From positions 310,001-374,000 of the forward strand of contig NZ_JADYVE010000006.1 in the NCBI RefSeq assembly GCF_020193655.1: 64,000 nucleotides of DNA, written 5' to 3'. The notes under the pieces were generated by a model. The model did no database searches. It was not told the origin of the DNA and worked only from the letters and a program-made list of their open reading frames with translations. A program made the translations under genes and the position numbers. This document shows positions 51,943 through 61,642 of the stretch, piece after piece. The DNA comes from Ensifer sp. IC3342 (lineage in GTDB: Bacteria; Pseudomonadota; Alphaproteobacteria; Rhizobiales; Rhizobiaceae). Position 1 is the stretch's first letter; every line of letters starts with the position of its first letter.

Positions 51943-54576
51943 TCAACGCATATCGAGCAGGCGTTCGAGATACTGCCGCTCGGCTTCCGGAGACAGGCTG
52001 TCACCGAGCTTGCGGCGGATCGCATCGAGGATTTCGCGGGCGCGCTGGGTATCGATTTCGTCCGGAACCTTAACCTGGTCGCCGAAGTCGGGACCAATGT
52101 TCTGCTGACGACGACCGAGCGGGTCGCGTCCATTCTGGCCATATTGCGGAATGCCCTGTCCGGGACCCTGCTGCCCTTGGGCCTGCATCTGGTTCATCAT
52201 GTCCTGTGCGCCTTCGCGCAAGGCCTGCAGCGCTCGGCCCTGACTGCCGACTGCCTGTTCGCCCTGACCCTCGCCAAGAGCGTCGGCTGCTCCCTTCATC
52301 TCGCGCTGTGCTTCGCCGAAGCCCTTGCCGGGCTTGACGCCAAGCTGCTCGAGGCCCTTCTGCAGTTCCCCGAGCTGCTTTCCGAGCCCTTCCTGCTGCT
52401 GCCTCAGTTGCTTCAGGGCTTCCTTCAACTGTTCGGCGGTCATGTCGTCGAGCGGGCTGGGCTGCCCGTTGGGGTCGTTCCGCTGCCCGGGATCTTGCGG
52501 CATATCCTGGCCGAAAAGTTCGTCGTCTTCGCCCTGTAGCGGGTCGCCGCGTTGCATGCGGTCGCGCAGCGCCTGATCAAGTTTGAACGTCTCGTCCATC
52601 AGCTGCTGCTGCTGCTGCATCAACTGGCCGAGCTTGTCCATCTGCTGGCGCATGGCGTTGTTCTGCTCGCCCATTTGCTGCATGCGCCCGGCCTGCAGGT
52701 TGTTCATCATTCTCTGCAGTTCGGAGAGGAGTTGGCGCGCCTCGTCGCGTGAGCCGGACCGGGCCAGGTTTTCGATCTGGTCCATCATCTTTTGCAGGTC
52801 CTGCTGGCGCAGCACGTTGTTCTGGTCGGGGTTGACCGCCATGCGCGGATTTTTCGCGGCCTGCCGTGCAAGCTCCTGCATGTATTCCTGCATTGCCTGG
52901 CGCAATTCCTGCATCAGTTTGGCGATTTCCTCGTCGGAGGCGTTGCGGTCCAGTGCATCGGAAAGCTTCTGCTGAGCGTCGCGCAGCCGCCGCTCGGCTA
53001 GCGACAGGTCTCCGTCCTCGATGCCGAGTGCAATCTCCCAAAGATGTTCAGCTGCGTCCCTGAGCATGTCGTCGTTGCGCGCAAGCGCCATGCGCGTGCG
53101 TGCCGACTGGATCAGCAGGAAATGCGTAAGGTTGGGGATCGTCTCCTCCGCATAGAGCATGAGTGCGTCGTTGAGGTCGATCGCACGGGGGAGGTCGTTG
53201 ACGTTGAGCGCAAAGACCTGCCGTTGCTCGGCAACGGCGGCAGCGAGCGGTTCGAAGAACTGACGTGCTGGAAGGACCATGTCCTGCGGCACACTTCGGC
53301 CTTCCTGGCCGGCGGCATCGCGGGCAACCAGGGTGATGCGCACACGCTGTCCGGCGAGCGGATGCTCGCTGAGGTTCCGGCTCGTGGTCCCCTTGGCCTC
53401 ACGGGCATTGCGCCGCGGCAGGTCGAGGCGGTACTCGGGCGGAGGGTAGAGCGATCGGGCGGCGGCAGGCGGCTCGTCCAACGGCTTGATCTCAGCCCAG
53501 GCCTGCGAGATGCCGTAGTCGTCATGCGCAAGGAAGCTCATTTCGAGCGACGCATTCGCAGTGGGGCGCGGGGCGCCATCGAAAGCGATGTCGGGGACGC
53601 TGTCCGGCGTGATCTTGAAGTTCCAGCTTTGCCCGCCGACCGAAAGCGTTCCGTCCTTGGTTATCTTGTAGAGATGGTTGCGGACGCCGTTTCGCGGCGC
53701 CTGCACGGTTTCCTGCGGCTCCGTCTTTGGCTCCGATTTCGCTTTGTCAGCGGAAGCCGGAATGACGATCGGTCCCGCTCCATCGGACTCGGCATAGCTC
53801 ACGCGTGCCTCCGGTCCGGCACCGGTTATCCTGACAGTCAAATCGCTGAACTGCGGCACGGTGATGGGGGCCTTTTCCTGAGCCGGGGCTTGTTCTCCAG
53901 CGGAGGCCGTGTCCTGGCGGCCGGTCAGGAAGATCGGCGCGCGGCCGGTGTAGGCAGGCGGCGTCACCCAGGCGTCAATGCGGATGTCCGCCGCGACAAC
54001 CTGTTGCTGGGGCAGCCGGAAAGCGTCGGTTACCAGGCCCGCGCGGTTCGAATAGGAATAGGCAAATGCGAGGCAGGCGAGCAGCACGGGGACTGCCCTG
54101 AGTGCCCAGGGGTCGTGCCGCGCGATGTCGGGGCGCGGAAGGCCGGTGTCCAGTGCACGGACCATTCGGGCCATTCGCGCCTGGTGCTCTCGCCACAGCG
54201 CCGCCCCGAATGCTCCCTCCGTTGCCGGCGTGTCGTCCTGGACGCGGATCGCCTGATGCGGCAAGTCGTTGCGGTCTTCGAGCATCCGATCGGCATCGGT
54301 GTTTTCCGGCCAGCGGATCCGGGTCAGCGGCAGGAGCGAGAAGAACAATCCTGCAAAGAAGACAAGAAGGATTGCGGCGTGCAGCCACAACGGCGCGACG
54401 CGGAAGAAGCCAAGCCAGCCTGCGGAGAGGAACAGGAGAACGATCGACGCAGGCAACAGCGCGCGGGGCAGAACCTGCTCCGCCAAAAGGACCAAGCGGG
54501 CGAAAAACCTCTTGGTTGCCAGCATCCTGGCAAAGGGCTTCAGTTGTGGCGTGTCATCGCGCCGGAATTGCGTCAT
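51943..54576 (-). CDS. TIGR02302 family membrane protein
   Basis: The 877-residue protein has the build of the alphaproteobacterial TIGR02302/DUF4175 family. It has two or three transmembrane helices in the first 180 residues (LLPASIVLLFLSAGWLGFF, WLHAAILLVFFAGLFFSLL, VPVLLACLAFAYSYS), a beta-rich middle with WVTPPAYTGRAPIFL, and a long helical, Gln/Met-rich low-complexity end (about 560-840) that repeats QQ, MQQM and GQ motifs and should form coiled coils. Function is unknown. It is a lone gene bounded by terminator-like repeats. Confidence 0.85.
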   Translation of the reverse strand: MTQFRRDDTPQLKPFARMLATKRFFARLVLLAEQVLPRALLPASIVLLFLSAGWLGFFRVAPLWLHAAILLVFFAGLFFSLLPLTRIRWPENTDADRMLEDRNDLPHQAIRVQDDTPATEGAFGAALWREHQARMARMVRALDTGLPRPDIARHDPWALRAVPVLLACLAFAYSYSNRAGLVTDAFRLPQQQVVAADIRIDAWVTPPAYTGRAPIFLTGRQDTASAGEQAPAQEKAPITVPQFSDLTVRITGAGPEARVSYAESDGAGPIVIPASADKAKSEPKTEPQETVQAPRNGVRNHLYKITKDGTLSVGGQSWNFKITPDSVPDIAFDGAPRPTANASLEMSFLAHDDYGISQAWAEIKPLDEPPAAARSLYPPPEYRLDLPRRNAREAKGTTSRNLSEHPLAGQRVRITLVARDAAGQEGRSVPQDMVLPARQFFEPLAAAVAEQRQVFALNVNDLPRAIDLNDALMLYAEETIPNLTHFLLIQSARTRMALARNDDMLRDAAEHLWEIALGIEDGDLSLAERRLRDAQQKLSDALDRNASDEEIAKLMQELRQAMQEYMQELARQAAKNPRMAVNPDQNNVLRQQDLQKMMDQIENLARSGSRDEARQLLSELQRMMNNLQAGRMQQMGEQNNAMRQQMDKLGQLMQQQQQLMDETFKLDQALRDRMQRGDPLQGEDDELFGQDMPQDPGQRNDPNGQPSPLDDMTAEQLKEALKQLRQQQEGLGKQLGELQKGLEQLGVKPGKGFGEAQREMKGAADALGEGQGEQAVGSQGRALQALREGAQDMMNQMQAQGQQGPGQGIPQYGQNGRDPLGRRQQNIGPDFGDQVKVPDEIDTQRAREILDAIRRKLGDSLSPEAERQYLERLLDMR

Positions 54577-54611
54577 CCGCCCAAGTTCCCTTTCGGTCGC
54601 TCATGGTCGTT

Positions 54612-54714
54612 CTTCTGCATGTATGCTTAAATCCTAGCCGATCAAGGATAAAACATGCAGCAATTCAAAGTGCTACAGCGTCCGTGCGTGTCTGAAAAGA
54701 CGCACGGCGCGTAG
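54612..54714 (-). repeat. RIME-like repeat, copy 6
   Basis: A reverse-oriented, nearly full-length copy starts CTGCATG, contains ACATGCAGCAATTCAAAGTG and ends GACGCACGGCGCGTA. It lies 36 bases upstream of the TIGR02302 start, so it occupies the promoter or leader region. Confidence 0.8.
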
Positions 54715-54824
54715 TAATCCTTGTACCGCAGGATAACACCGTTTGTGGCGAAGACGAGGGCGACAACAAATCGTGATCGCCACACGGCCTTACGGCGGCT
54801 CCGCCAGAAACCGAGCGACGCGGC

Positions 54825-56093
54825 TCAGTCGAGCCAGTCCGGCACCGAGTCGAGGCCGATCAGGCTGTCATAGTCCGGGCGCGGGCGCACGACGTGGAAC
54901 CGGTCGCCCTTGACGAGCACTTCCGGCACGAGCAGGCGGCTGTTGTAGGTACCCGACTGCACGGCACCGTAAGCACCGGCCGAGCCGATTGCGAACAGAT
55001 CGCCCGGTTTCGGCATCGCCATCTCGCGATCGAGCGCCAGGTAGTCGCCGGTTTCGCAAACAGGGCCAACCACGTCGGCCTTGATGCGCGGCGCATTGGC
55101 AGCGGAAATCTTCACAGGCCGGATTTCGTGATAGGCCTCGTAAAGGGTCGGGCGGATCAGGTCGTTCATCGCGCCGTCGACGATGACGAAAGTCTTGTCG
55201 CCGCCATCCTTCACGTAGATCACTTCGGTGACAAGAATTCCGGCATTGCCGACGATCAACCGGCCGGGTTCGGTGACGATCCGACAGTTAAGGCCCTTGA
55301 GCTGGTTCTTGACGATATCGGCATAGGCATCGGGCAATGGCGGCGGATTGTTATCGTCCCTGTAGGGAATGCCTAGACCTCCGCCGATATCGACGTGGTC
55401 GATCACATGGCCGTCGGACCTGAGGGTATCGACGAGTTCGCGCAGCAGCTTGAAGGCATCGTCGAACGGCTGCAGTTCCGTGATCTGGCTGCCGATATGC
55501 ATGTCGATGCCGGTAACCTTGATGCCAGGCAGGGTGGCGGCATGGGCATAGACGCTGCGCGCCCGTTCCCAGGAAATACCGAACTTGTTTTCCTTCTTAC
55601 CGGTCGAAATCTTCGCATGCGTGCGGGCATCAACGTCCGGATTGATGCGGAAGGAGACATGTGCCTGCTTGCCGGCCCTAATTGCCCGCTGGTTCAGGAT
55701 CTCGAGCTCCGGTTCGGACTCGACATTGAAGCAATAGATGCCCGCCTCGATCGCGAAATCCATCTCCCGCGCAGTCTTGCCGACGCCGGAAAACATGATC
55801 CGGTCCGCCGGCACGCCTGCAGCAAGCGCTCGACGGAGTTCGCCTTCGGAAACCACGTCGATCCCCGCACCAAGGCGGGCCAGAGTCCTCAGCACGGCCT
55901 GGTTCGAATTGGCCTTCATGGCGTAGCAGACCATGGCGTCAACGTCGGCAAAGGCTTGCGCGAAGACCCGGTAGTGGCGTTCCAGCGTTGCGGTGGAATA
56001 ACAATAGAAGGGTGTTCCAACGGCTCTTGCGATGTCCGTTACGGGGACGTCTTCGGCGTAGAGAATTCCGTCACGGTATTGGAAATGGTTCAC
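54825..56093 (-). CDS. lysA: Diaminopimelate decarboxylase
   Basis: LysA makes L-lysine from meso-diaminopimelate with PLP. The 422-residue protein has the PLP lysine in CYAMKANSN (K60), FSGVGKTAREM, HIGSQI, the glycine-rich GGGLGIPY, EPGR and CETGDYLALDR. The gene lies downstream of lptM and argH on the same strand, the usual rhizobial order argH-lptM-lysA. Confidence 0.95.
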   Translation of the reverse strand: MNHFQYRDGILYAEDVPVTDIARAVGTPFYCYSTATLERHYRVFAQAFADVDAMVCYAMKANSNQAVLRTLARLGAGIDVVSEGELRRALAAGVPADRIMFSGVGKTAREMDFAIEAGIYCFNVESEPELEILNQRAIRAGKQAHVSFRINPDVDARTHAKISTGKKENKFGISWERARSVYAHAATLPGIKVTGIDMHIGSQITELQPFDDAFKLLRELVDTLRSDGHVIDHVDIGGGLGIPYRDDNNPPPLPDAYADIVKNQLKGLNCRIVTEPGRLIVGNAGILVTEVIYVKDGGDKTFVIVDGAMNDLIRPTLYEAYHEIRPVKISAANAPRIKADVVGPVCETGDYLALDREMAMPKPGDLFAIGSAGAYGAVQSGTYNSRLLVPEVLVKGDRFHVVRPRPDYDSLIGLDSVPDWLD

Positions 56094-56107
56094 AGGTCTT
56101 GCTCGGT

Positions 56108-56305
56108 TCAGAGGAGGGGATCAAGCAGGAAGGGCCGGTCCTCTACGGTATCCTTCTCTTCGACGGTTCCCGCCGGCGCTTTCGTGTTGAGCGTCGTGGC
56201 GCCGGGTCGGTCGAGATCGCCCTTACGCCCACAACCGATGAGAACCAGCCCGGGGATAGCGAGCACAAGCGCAAGCCGGGCTGCCTTCGTCAATGTCATC
56301 GTCAT
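56108..56305 (-). CDS. lptM: LptM-type small lipoprotein
   Basis: The 65-residue product has a basic start, a hydrophobic signal and the lipobox VLIGCGRKGDLDRP with lipidated C25. CGRKGDL is the hallmark of LptM (formerly YifL), which assists maturation of the LptD/E outer-membrane LPS translocon. It is located 14 bases before lysA. Confidence 0.85.
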   Translation of the reverse strand: MTMTLTKAARLALVLAIPGLVLIGCGRKGDLDRPGATTLNTKAPAGTVEEKDTVEDRPFLLDPLL

Positions 56306-56338
56306 TTTCCTTTGCCGGAACGGGAGCCGAGTGAGTTG

Positions 56339-56462
56339 GAGCGGGCTGGTTTTCCCGTCCCGCTCTGGTGCGATGTCTTATCGATTTTTCAGGACCTTGT
56401 GCACCCTTTTTCTGCCTTGCCTAAAGCGCGTCGCATTCAACGGGAGCCAGGCGACGCGCTTA
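56339..56462. repeat. Two palindromic elements between argH and lptM
   Basis: GAGCGGG/CCCGCTC (56339-56370) is followed by AAAGCGCGTCGC/GCGACGCGCTT (56422-56462). Both match outlines of rhizobial intergenic repeats, and the second can fold into an eleven-pair stem. They may end the argH transcript. Confidence 0.55.
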
Positions 56463-56490
56463 GGTCTCTGCTTGCATGCACGTCATTGTT

Positions 56491-57894
56491 CTAGTTGCGG
56501 CCGCGCCACCAGGCGATCTGCTTGCGCACTTCGGCAGGCGCGGTGCCGCCGAAGCTGGTGCGGCTTGCGACCGAGGCCTCCACGGTGAGAACGTCGAAGA
56601 CCTTCTCGGTGATCGCCGCATGGATAGACTGCAGGTCGGCGAGCGAGAGATCGGCGAGATCGCAACCCTTCTGTTCGGCAAGCGCCACGGCGCGGCCGGT
56701 GACATGATGGGCGTCGCGGAAGGGCAGGCCCGCTTCCCGGACCAGCCAGTCGGCAAGGTCGGTTGCGGTCGAATAGCCGGAGCCGGCAGCAGCCTTCATC
56801 CGATCGGCACGTACGGTCATGTCGCGCACCATGCCGGTCATCGCGGCGATTGCCAGTTCGAGGCTCTCGGCGGCGTCGAAGACTTGTTCCTTGTCCTCCT
56901 GCATGTCCTTCGAATAGGCGAGCGGCAAGCCCTTCATCACGGTCAGCAGTGCGATCAGCGAGCCGTTGATGCGGCCCGTCTTCGCGCGAACGAGCTCGGC
57001 GGCGTCGGGGTTCTTCTTCTGCGGCATGATCGACGATCCGGTCGAAAACGCGTCCGACAGACGGATGAAGCCGAATTGCGGCGTCGACCAGATGACGATC
57101 TCTTCGGCGAGGCGCGACAGGTGGGTCGCCGCGATCGAGGCGATCGAAAGGAACTCCAGTGCGAAGTCGCGGTCGGAGACGGTGTCGATCGAATTGCGGG
57201 TCGGCTCGCGGAAGCCAAGTGCCTTTGCCGTCATGTGCCGGTCGATCGGGAAGCCGGTGCCCGCGAGGGCCGCTGCGCCGATCGGGCTTTCGTCCATGTG
57301 CTCGATCGCATGGCGGACGCGCGAGCGGTCGCGGCCGAACATTTCGACATAGGCCATGCAATGGTGACCGAAGGTGACCGGCTGCGCCGTCTGCAGGTGC
57401 GTGAAGCCCGGCATGACCGTGTCGGCATGCTCTTCGGCGCGGTCCAGGAAGGCGGCGATCAGCGCTGTCAGCGCCTTTTCGGTTTTCTGCAGTTCTTCTT
57501 TCACCCAGAGGCGAAAGTCGAGCGCGACCTGGTCGTTGCGCGAGCGCGCCGTATGCAGTCGCCCGGCAGCGGACCCGATCAGGGTTGCCAGCCGCGCTTC
57601 GACATTCATGTGAATGTCTTCCAGGCGCCGCGAGAATTCGAACGCACCGCTTTCGATCTCTGACAGGATCGTGTCGAGCCCGTGAACGATCTTGTCTTTG
57701 TCTTCGGCAGAAATGATGCCTTGATGCGCCAGCATGGTCGCGTGCGCCATTGAGCCGCGGATGTCCTGAGCATAGAGCTTCTTGTCGAAGCCGATCGAGG
57801 CGTTTATCTCCTCCATGATCGCATCCGGGCCTGAGGCGAAGCGCCCGCCCCACATCTGGTTGGAGGATTTCGTCTCGGAACTGCCGTCAGCCAT
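56491..57894 (-). CDS. argH: Argininosuccinate lyase
   Basis: ArgH splits argininosuccinate into arginine and fumarate. The 467-residue protein has [44 protein letters not shown] and the signature [12 protein letters not shown]. The start at 57894 begins [13 protein letters not shown]; the longer open frame runs antisense through tlpA. tlpA diverges from it with only 25 bases between the start codons, so promoters must overlap or lie within the genes. Confidence 0.95.
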   Translation of the reverse strand: MADGSSETKSSNQMWGGRFASGPDAIMEEINASIGFDKKLYAQDIRGSMAHATMLAHQGIISAEDKDKIVHGLDTILSEIESGAFEFSRRLEDIHMNVEARLATLIGSAAGRLHTARSRNDQVALDFRLWVKEELQKTEKALTALIAAFLDRAEEHADTVMPGFTHLQTAQPVTFGHHCMAYVEMFGRDRSRVRHAIEHMDESPIGAAALAGTGFPIDRHMTAKALGFREPTRNSIDTVSDRDFALEFLSIASIAATHLSRLAEEIVIWSTPQFGFIRLSDAFSTGSSIMPQKKNPDAAELVRAKTGRINGSLIALLTVMKGLPLAYSKDMQEDKEQVFDAAESLELAIAAMTGMVRDMTVRADRMKAAAGSGYSTATDLADWLVREAGLPFRDAHHVTGRAVALAEQKGCDLADLSLADLQSIHAAITEKVFDVLTVEASVASRTSFGGTAPAEVRKQIAWWRGRN

Positions 57895-57919
57895 GAGGAT
57901 GCCCGCCTTGGAGAATGAA

Positions 57920-58615
57920 ATGCCAGACCAGAAGAAAAGTCCCCTGGCCATCCGTCTGTTCGCGCTCGCCGCCCTTTTCGGCGTAATGGTCGGCGCGGCT
58001 GCGGTATACGTGAAGGAGACGGGGTCTGGCAATGCCACAGGATCCGGCGACCGCGCGGGGACGCACACGGCCGAAGGCGGTAGCTGTCCACAAACCGAGG
58101 AAAAGGTCGCCTCGCTGACCCCGTTCATGAAGGGCCAGGTCGCCGCGATGACACCGGCGGCCGACCCGCGTCCGATCAGTGGTCTCGCATTTAACGGCCC
58201 CGATGGAAAACCGCTGACCCTTGCCGACTTTGCTGGCAAGACGATCCTCGTCAACCTTTGGGCGACCTGGTGCGTGCCCTGCCGGGAAGAGATGCCGGCG
58301 CTGAATGGGCTGCAGAAAGCGCTCGGCGGCGACCGCTTCGCGGTCGTCGCGATCAACATCGATACGGGCGACGACGAAAAGCCGAAGGCCTTCCTCGATG
58401 AGATCGGGGTTCACGAGCTCGGCTACTACCGGGATGTGTCGATGGGCGTGTTTAATACGCTCAAGAAGGAGGGCCTCGCCTTCGGTCTTCCTGCGACGCT
58501 CCTCCTCGACGAGAAGGGCTGCCTGATCGGGTCGATGAACGGTCCCGCCGCCTGGGACAGCGAAGATGCGAAGGGATTCATTAAGGCAGCGTTGGGCACG
58601 GCGCCCGCCAGTTGA
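57920..58615 (+). CDS. tlpA: Thiol:disulfide interchange protein TlpA
   Basis: TlpA is a membrane-anchored periplasmic thioredoxin-like protein that reduces components needed for cytochrome oxidase copper-centre assembly. The 231-residue product has a basic start, one anchor ([18 protein letters not shown]) and an AhpC/TSA-type domain with the active site WCVPC (C118, C121) and [12 protein letters not shown]. An extra Cys (C56) after the anchor is also seen in Bradyrhizobium TlpA. The ATG at 57920 follows GGAGAATGAA. Confidence 0.9.
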   Translation: MPDQKKSPLAIRLFALAALFGVMVGAAAVYVKETGSGNATGSGDRAGTHTAEGGSCPQTEEKVASLTPFMKGQVAAMTPAADPRPISGLAFNGPDGKPLTLADFAGKTILVNLWATWCVPCREEMPALNGLQKALGGDRFAVVAINIDTGDDEKPKAFLDEIGVHELGYYRDVSMGVFNTLKKEGLAFGLPATLLLDEKGCLIGSMNGPAAWDSEDAKGFIKAALGTAPAS

Positions 58616-58618
58616 GCG

Positions 58619-59491
58619 TCAGCGCGTCGGAATGGGAACGTCGCCGCGATAGTCGTAGAAGCCACGGCCGGACTTGCGGCCGAGCCAACCGGCCTCGACA
58701 TATTTGACCAGCAGCGGACAGGGGCGGTACTTCGAGTCGGCCAGGCCGTCATGCAGCACCTGCATGATCGAAAGGCAGGTGTCGAGACCGATGAAGTCGG
58801 CCAGTTGCAGCGGTCCCATCGGATGATTTGCGCCAAGCTTCATCGCCGTGTCGATGGCATCCACGGTGCCAACGCCCTCGTAGAGGGTATAGATCGCCTC
58901 GTTGATCATCGGCAGCAGGATGCGGTTGACGATGAAGGCGGGGAAGTCCTCCGCGACGGTTACCGTCTTGTCGAGGCGGGCGACGAATTCCTTCGCCGCG
59001 TTGAATGTCTCTTCGTCGGTCGCAATGCCACGCACCAGTTCCACCAGCTTCATCACCGGAACCGGGTTCATGAAGTGGATGCCCATGAAGTGCTCCGGCC
59101 GGTCGGTCGCGGAAGCGAGCCGCGTAATCGACAGCGAAGACGTGTTGGTTGCGAGAAGCGCTTCCGGCTTCATTATCGGGCAGACCTGCCCGTATATCTT
59201 GCGTTTGACGGTTTCGTCTTCCGTCACCGCCTCAATGACTAGGTCGGCCTGAGAGAGATCGTTGATGTCGGCGGAGCCCTTGATCAGGGAGAGCGCCTTC
59301 TTGCGGTCCTCGTCGGTCATCTTGCCGGAGGAGACCTGACGGGCGAGATTGCCGTTGATGGTCGCAAGCCCGGCCTCAATGCGGTCCGCAGCAAGATCGT
59401 AGAGCTGCACCTTGTATCCGGCGGCTGCCGAAACATGGGCAATGCCGCAGCCCATCTGACCAGCGCCAATAATTCCGACCGTCTTGATCAT
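58619..59491 (-). CDS. hbdA: 3-hydroxybutyryl-CoA dehydrogenase
   Basis: The enzyme interconverts 3-hydroxybutyryl-CoA and acetoacetyl-CoA with NAD(P). The 290-residue protein begins MIKTVGIIGAGQMGCGIAHV, the Rossmann site, and has TNTSSLSITRLA, GIHFMNPVPVMKLVELV with the catalytic His and NHPMGPLQLADFIGLD. The ATG at 59491 is used; another lies four codons upstream. It follows etfA on the same strand after 157 bases. Confidence 0.93.
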   Translation of the reverse strand: MIKTVGIIGAGQMGCGIAHVSAAAGYKVQLYDLAADRIEAGLATINGNLARQVSSGKMTDEDRKKALSLIKGSADINDLSQADLVIEAVTEDETVKRKIYGQVCPIMKPEALLATNTSSLSITRLASATDRPEHFMGIHFMNPVPVMKLVELVRGIATDEETFNAAKEFVARLDKTVTVAEDFPAFIVNRILLPMINEAIYTLYEGVGTVDAIDTAMKLGANHPMGPLQLADFIGLDTCLSIMQVLHDGLADSKYRPCPLLVKYVEAGWLGRKSGRGFYDYRGDVPIPTR

Positions 59492-59647
59492 CGAAGCGAA
59501 CATCCATCTTCAAGAGATTTTCGGCAGCTTGCAGCCGCAGAAACGAAAATACCGGGCCGGTCGAGCCGGCCCGGTACGATTGTTAATGCCAAGCCCACGC
59601 TTTTTCCAGCCTTTTTCATGCCGGGGGCGAACGCGTTTTACGTGTGG

Positions 59648-60577
59648 TTACAGCGCCTTTTCAAGTTCCGGCAGGACGTCGAAGAGGTCGGCGACGAGAC
59701 CGTAGTCGGCGACCTGGAAGATCGGCGCCTCCTCGTCCTTGTTGATCGCGACGATCACCTTGGAATCCTTCATGCCGGCGAGGTGCTGGATGGCGCCGGA
59801 GATGCCGCAGGCGATGTAGAGGTCGGGCGCGACCACCTTGCCGGTCTGGCCGACCTGCCAGTCGTTCGGGGCATAGCCGGCATCGACGGCGGCTCGGCTT
59901 GCGCCGACGGCGGCGCCGAGCTTGTCGGCGACCGGCAGGATCACTTCCTTGAACTTCTCCGACGAGCCGAGCGCCCGGCCGCCGGAGATGATGATCTTCG
60001 CCGAGGTCAGTTCCGGTCGGTCCGACGACGACAGCGCATCGGCAACATGGCTGGAAACGCCCGGATTGGCGGCGGCCGAGACGGTCTCGATCGCGGCCGA
60101 GCCGCCGGTCGGCGCGGCGGCGAAGGCGGCGGTGCGCACAGTGATCACGCGCTTGGCCTCACTCGTCTGCACCGTCTGGATGGCGTTGCCGGCATAGATC
60201 GGCCGTTTGAAGGTGTCGGACGAAACCACCTCGATGATTTCCGAGACCTGGGCGACGTCGAGCAGGGCGGCGACCCGCGGCATGACGTTCTTGCCGACCG
60301 AGGTGGCGGCGGCGATGAGCGTGTCGTAGCTGCCGGCGAGCGAGACGATCGTGGCGGCGAGCGGCTCGGCGAGATTGTGGGCGAGCGAGGCGTCGTCGGC
60401 GACGAGCACCTTGGCGACACCGGCAAGCTTCGCCGCCTCATCGGCGACGGCCTTGGCGCCCGCGCCGGCAACGAGCACATGCACATCGCCGCCGATCTTG
60501 GTGGCCGCCATCAGCGCCTTGGCCGTCTGGTCGGAAAGGTTGGCATTGTCGTGGTCAGCCAGAAGCAGAATGGCCAT
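59648..60577 (-). CDS. etfA: Electron transfer flavoprotein subunit alpha
   Basis: EtfA carries the FAD of the ETF heterodimer that passes electrons from acyl-CoA and other dehydrogenases to ETF-ubiquinone oxidoreductase. The 309-residue protein has the C-terminal FAD site [35 protein letters not shown] and [18 protein letters not shown]. It is 24 bases after etfB. Confidence 0.95.
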   Translation of the reverse strand: MAILLLADHDNANLSDQTAKALMAATKIGGDVHVLVAGAGAKAVADEAAKLAGVAKVLVADDASLAHNLAEPLAATIVSLAGSYDTLIAAATSVGKNVMPRVAALLDVAQVSEIIEVVSSDTFKRPIYAGNAIQTVQTSEAKRVITVRTAAFAAAPTGGSAAIETVSAAANPGVSSHVADALSSSDRPELTSAKIIISGGRALGSSEKFKEVILPVADKLGAAVGASRAAVDAGYAPNDWQVGQTGKVVAPDLYIACGISGAIQHLAGMKDSKVIVAINKDEEAPIFQVADYGLVADLFDVLPELEKAL

Positions 60578-60601
60578 GGTGAGATCTCCCTTTCCTAACC
60601 C

Positions 60602-61351
60602 TTAGAGTACGCCGGCTTCGCTCTTGAGCTTCTCGACGAGCTCGGCGACCGACTTGACCTTGATGCCAGCCTTGCGGCCCGCCGGCTCTTCCGTCTTCAG
60701 CACCTTCAGCCGCGGCGCCGTATCGACGCCGAAATCGGCCGGGGTGTGTCTGTCGAGCGGCTTCTTCTTCGCCTTCATGATGTTCGGCAGCGAGGCATAA
60801 CGCGGCTCGTTCAGCCTGAGGTCGGTGGTCACCACCGCCGGCAGCTTCAGCTCGACCGTCTGCAGGCCGCCGTCGACTTCGCGCGTCACCTTGGCGCTGC
60901 CGTCGGCGATCTCGATCTTGGAGGCAAAGGTGCCCTGGGCCCAGCCCAAGAGCGCCGAGAGCATCTGGCCGGTTTGATTGGAATCGTCGTCGATCGCCTG
61001 CTTGCCGACGATGATCAGCCCCGGCTGTTCGGCCTCGGCCACGCCCTTGACGATCTTGGCAACGGCGAGCGGCTCGACCTGGTCTTCGGTCTCGATGAGG
61101 ATCGCCCGGTCGGCACCCATGGCGAGCGCGGTCCGCAGCGTCTCCTCGGCCTTGGCCGGGCCGACCGAGACGACCACCACTTCGCTCGCCTTGCCGGCTT
61201 CCTTCAGCCTGAGCGCCTCTTCGACCGAGATCTCGTCGAACGGGTTCATCGACATCTTGACATTGGCAAGCTCGACGCCGGTGCCGTCCGCCTTCACGCG
61301 GATCTTGACGTTAAAGTCGACGACACGCTTTACCGTTACTAGGATTTTCAT
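60602..61351 (-). CDS. etfB: Electron transfer flavoprotein subunit beta
   Basis: EtfB is the AMP-binding partner of EtfA. The 249-residue protein has [18 protein letters not shown], the ETF-beta signature region [41 protein letters not shown] and [23 protein letters not shown], the segment trimethylated in some ETFs. It heads the etfB-etfA-hbdA cluster. The upstream region has a strong palindrome. Confidence 0.95.
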   Translation of the reverse strand: MKILVTVKRVVDFNVKIRVKADGTGVELANVKMSMNPFDEISVEEALRLKEAGKASEVVVVSVGPAKAEETLRTALAMGADRAILIETEDQVEPLAVAKIVKGVAEAEQPGLIIVGKQAIDDDSNQTGQMLSALLGWAQGTFASKIEIADGSAKVTREVDGGLQTVELKLPAVVTTDLRLNEPRYASLPNIMKAKKKPLDRHTPADFGVDTAPRLKVLKTEEPAGRKAGIKVKSVAELVEKLKSEAGVL

Positions 61352-61496
61352 GGATTCATTCCCTCCAAGAGCTTTCGCAGGAAAATGCCCCTTAACAGAG
61401 CTGCCTGATTGTCGGTTGGCGACATCGATACGCGTTTTTTCTCCAATTACAATCGCTGCCCGCGAAGCTAAATCGATATAACCTCGAGATTTCGAA

Positions 61497-61516
61497 TGAC
61501 GTTTACGTACACGTCA
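61497..61516. promoter_or_regulatory. Candidate operator upstream of etfB
   Basis: TGACGTTTACGTACACGTCA is a 20-base palindrome with nine of ten half-site positions matching, located 146 bases before etfB. It resembles sites for MerR/TetR-type regulators of fatty-acid and branched-chain catabolism such as LiuR (TTTACGTTnACGTAAA). No regulator gene is adjacent. The remaining 290-base gap (61352-61642) shows nothing else. Confidence 0.45.
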
Positions 61517-61642
61517 TATAGCCGCGTGACAAGAGGTGAAGCGGCGGACGTCGAGTGACCCCGATCCTCCCGCCCGCGAAACGACCAACATATTGAAATT
61601 GCGCTTCATATCGGCACGCACATTGTGCGGCGCCGTCAGTTC

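Noticed and set aside
53044-54630. A 528-codon plus-strand frame opposite the TIGR02302 gene
   Set aside because: It is antisense to a gene with clear membrane helices and family features; the antisense product is Arg-rich and shapeless.
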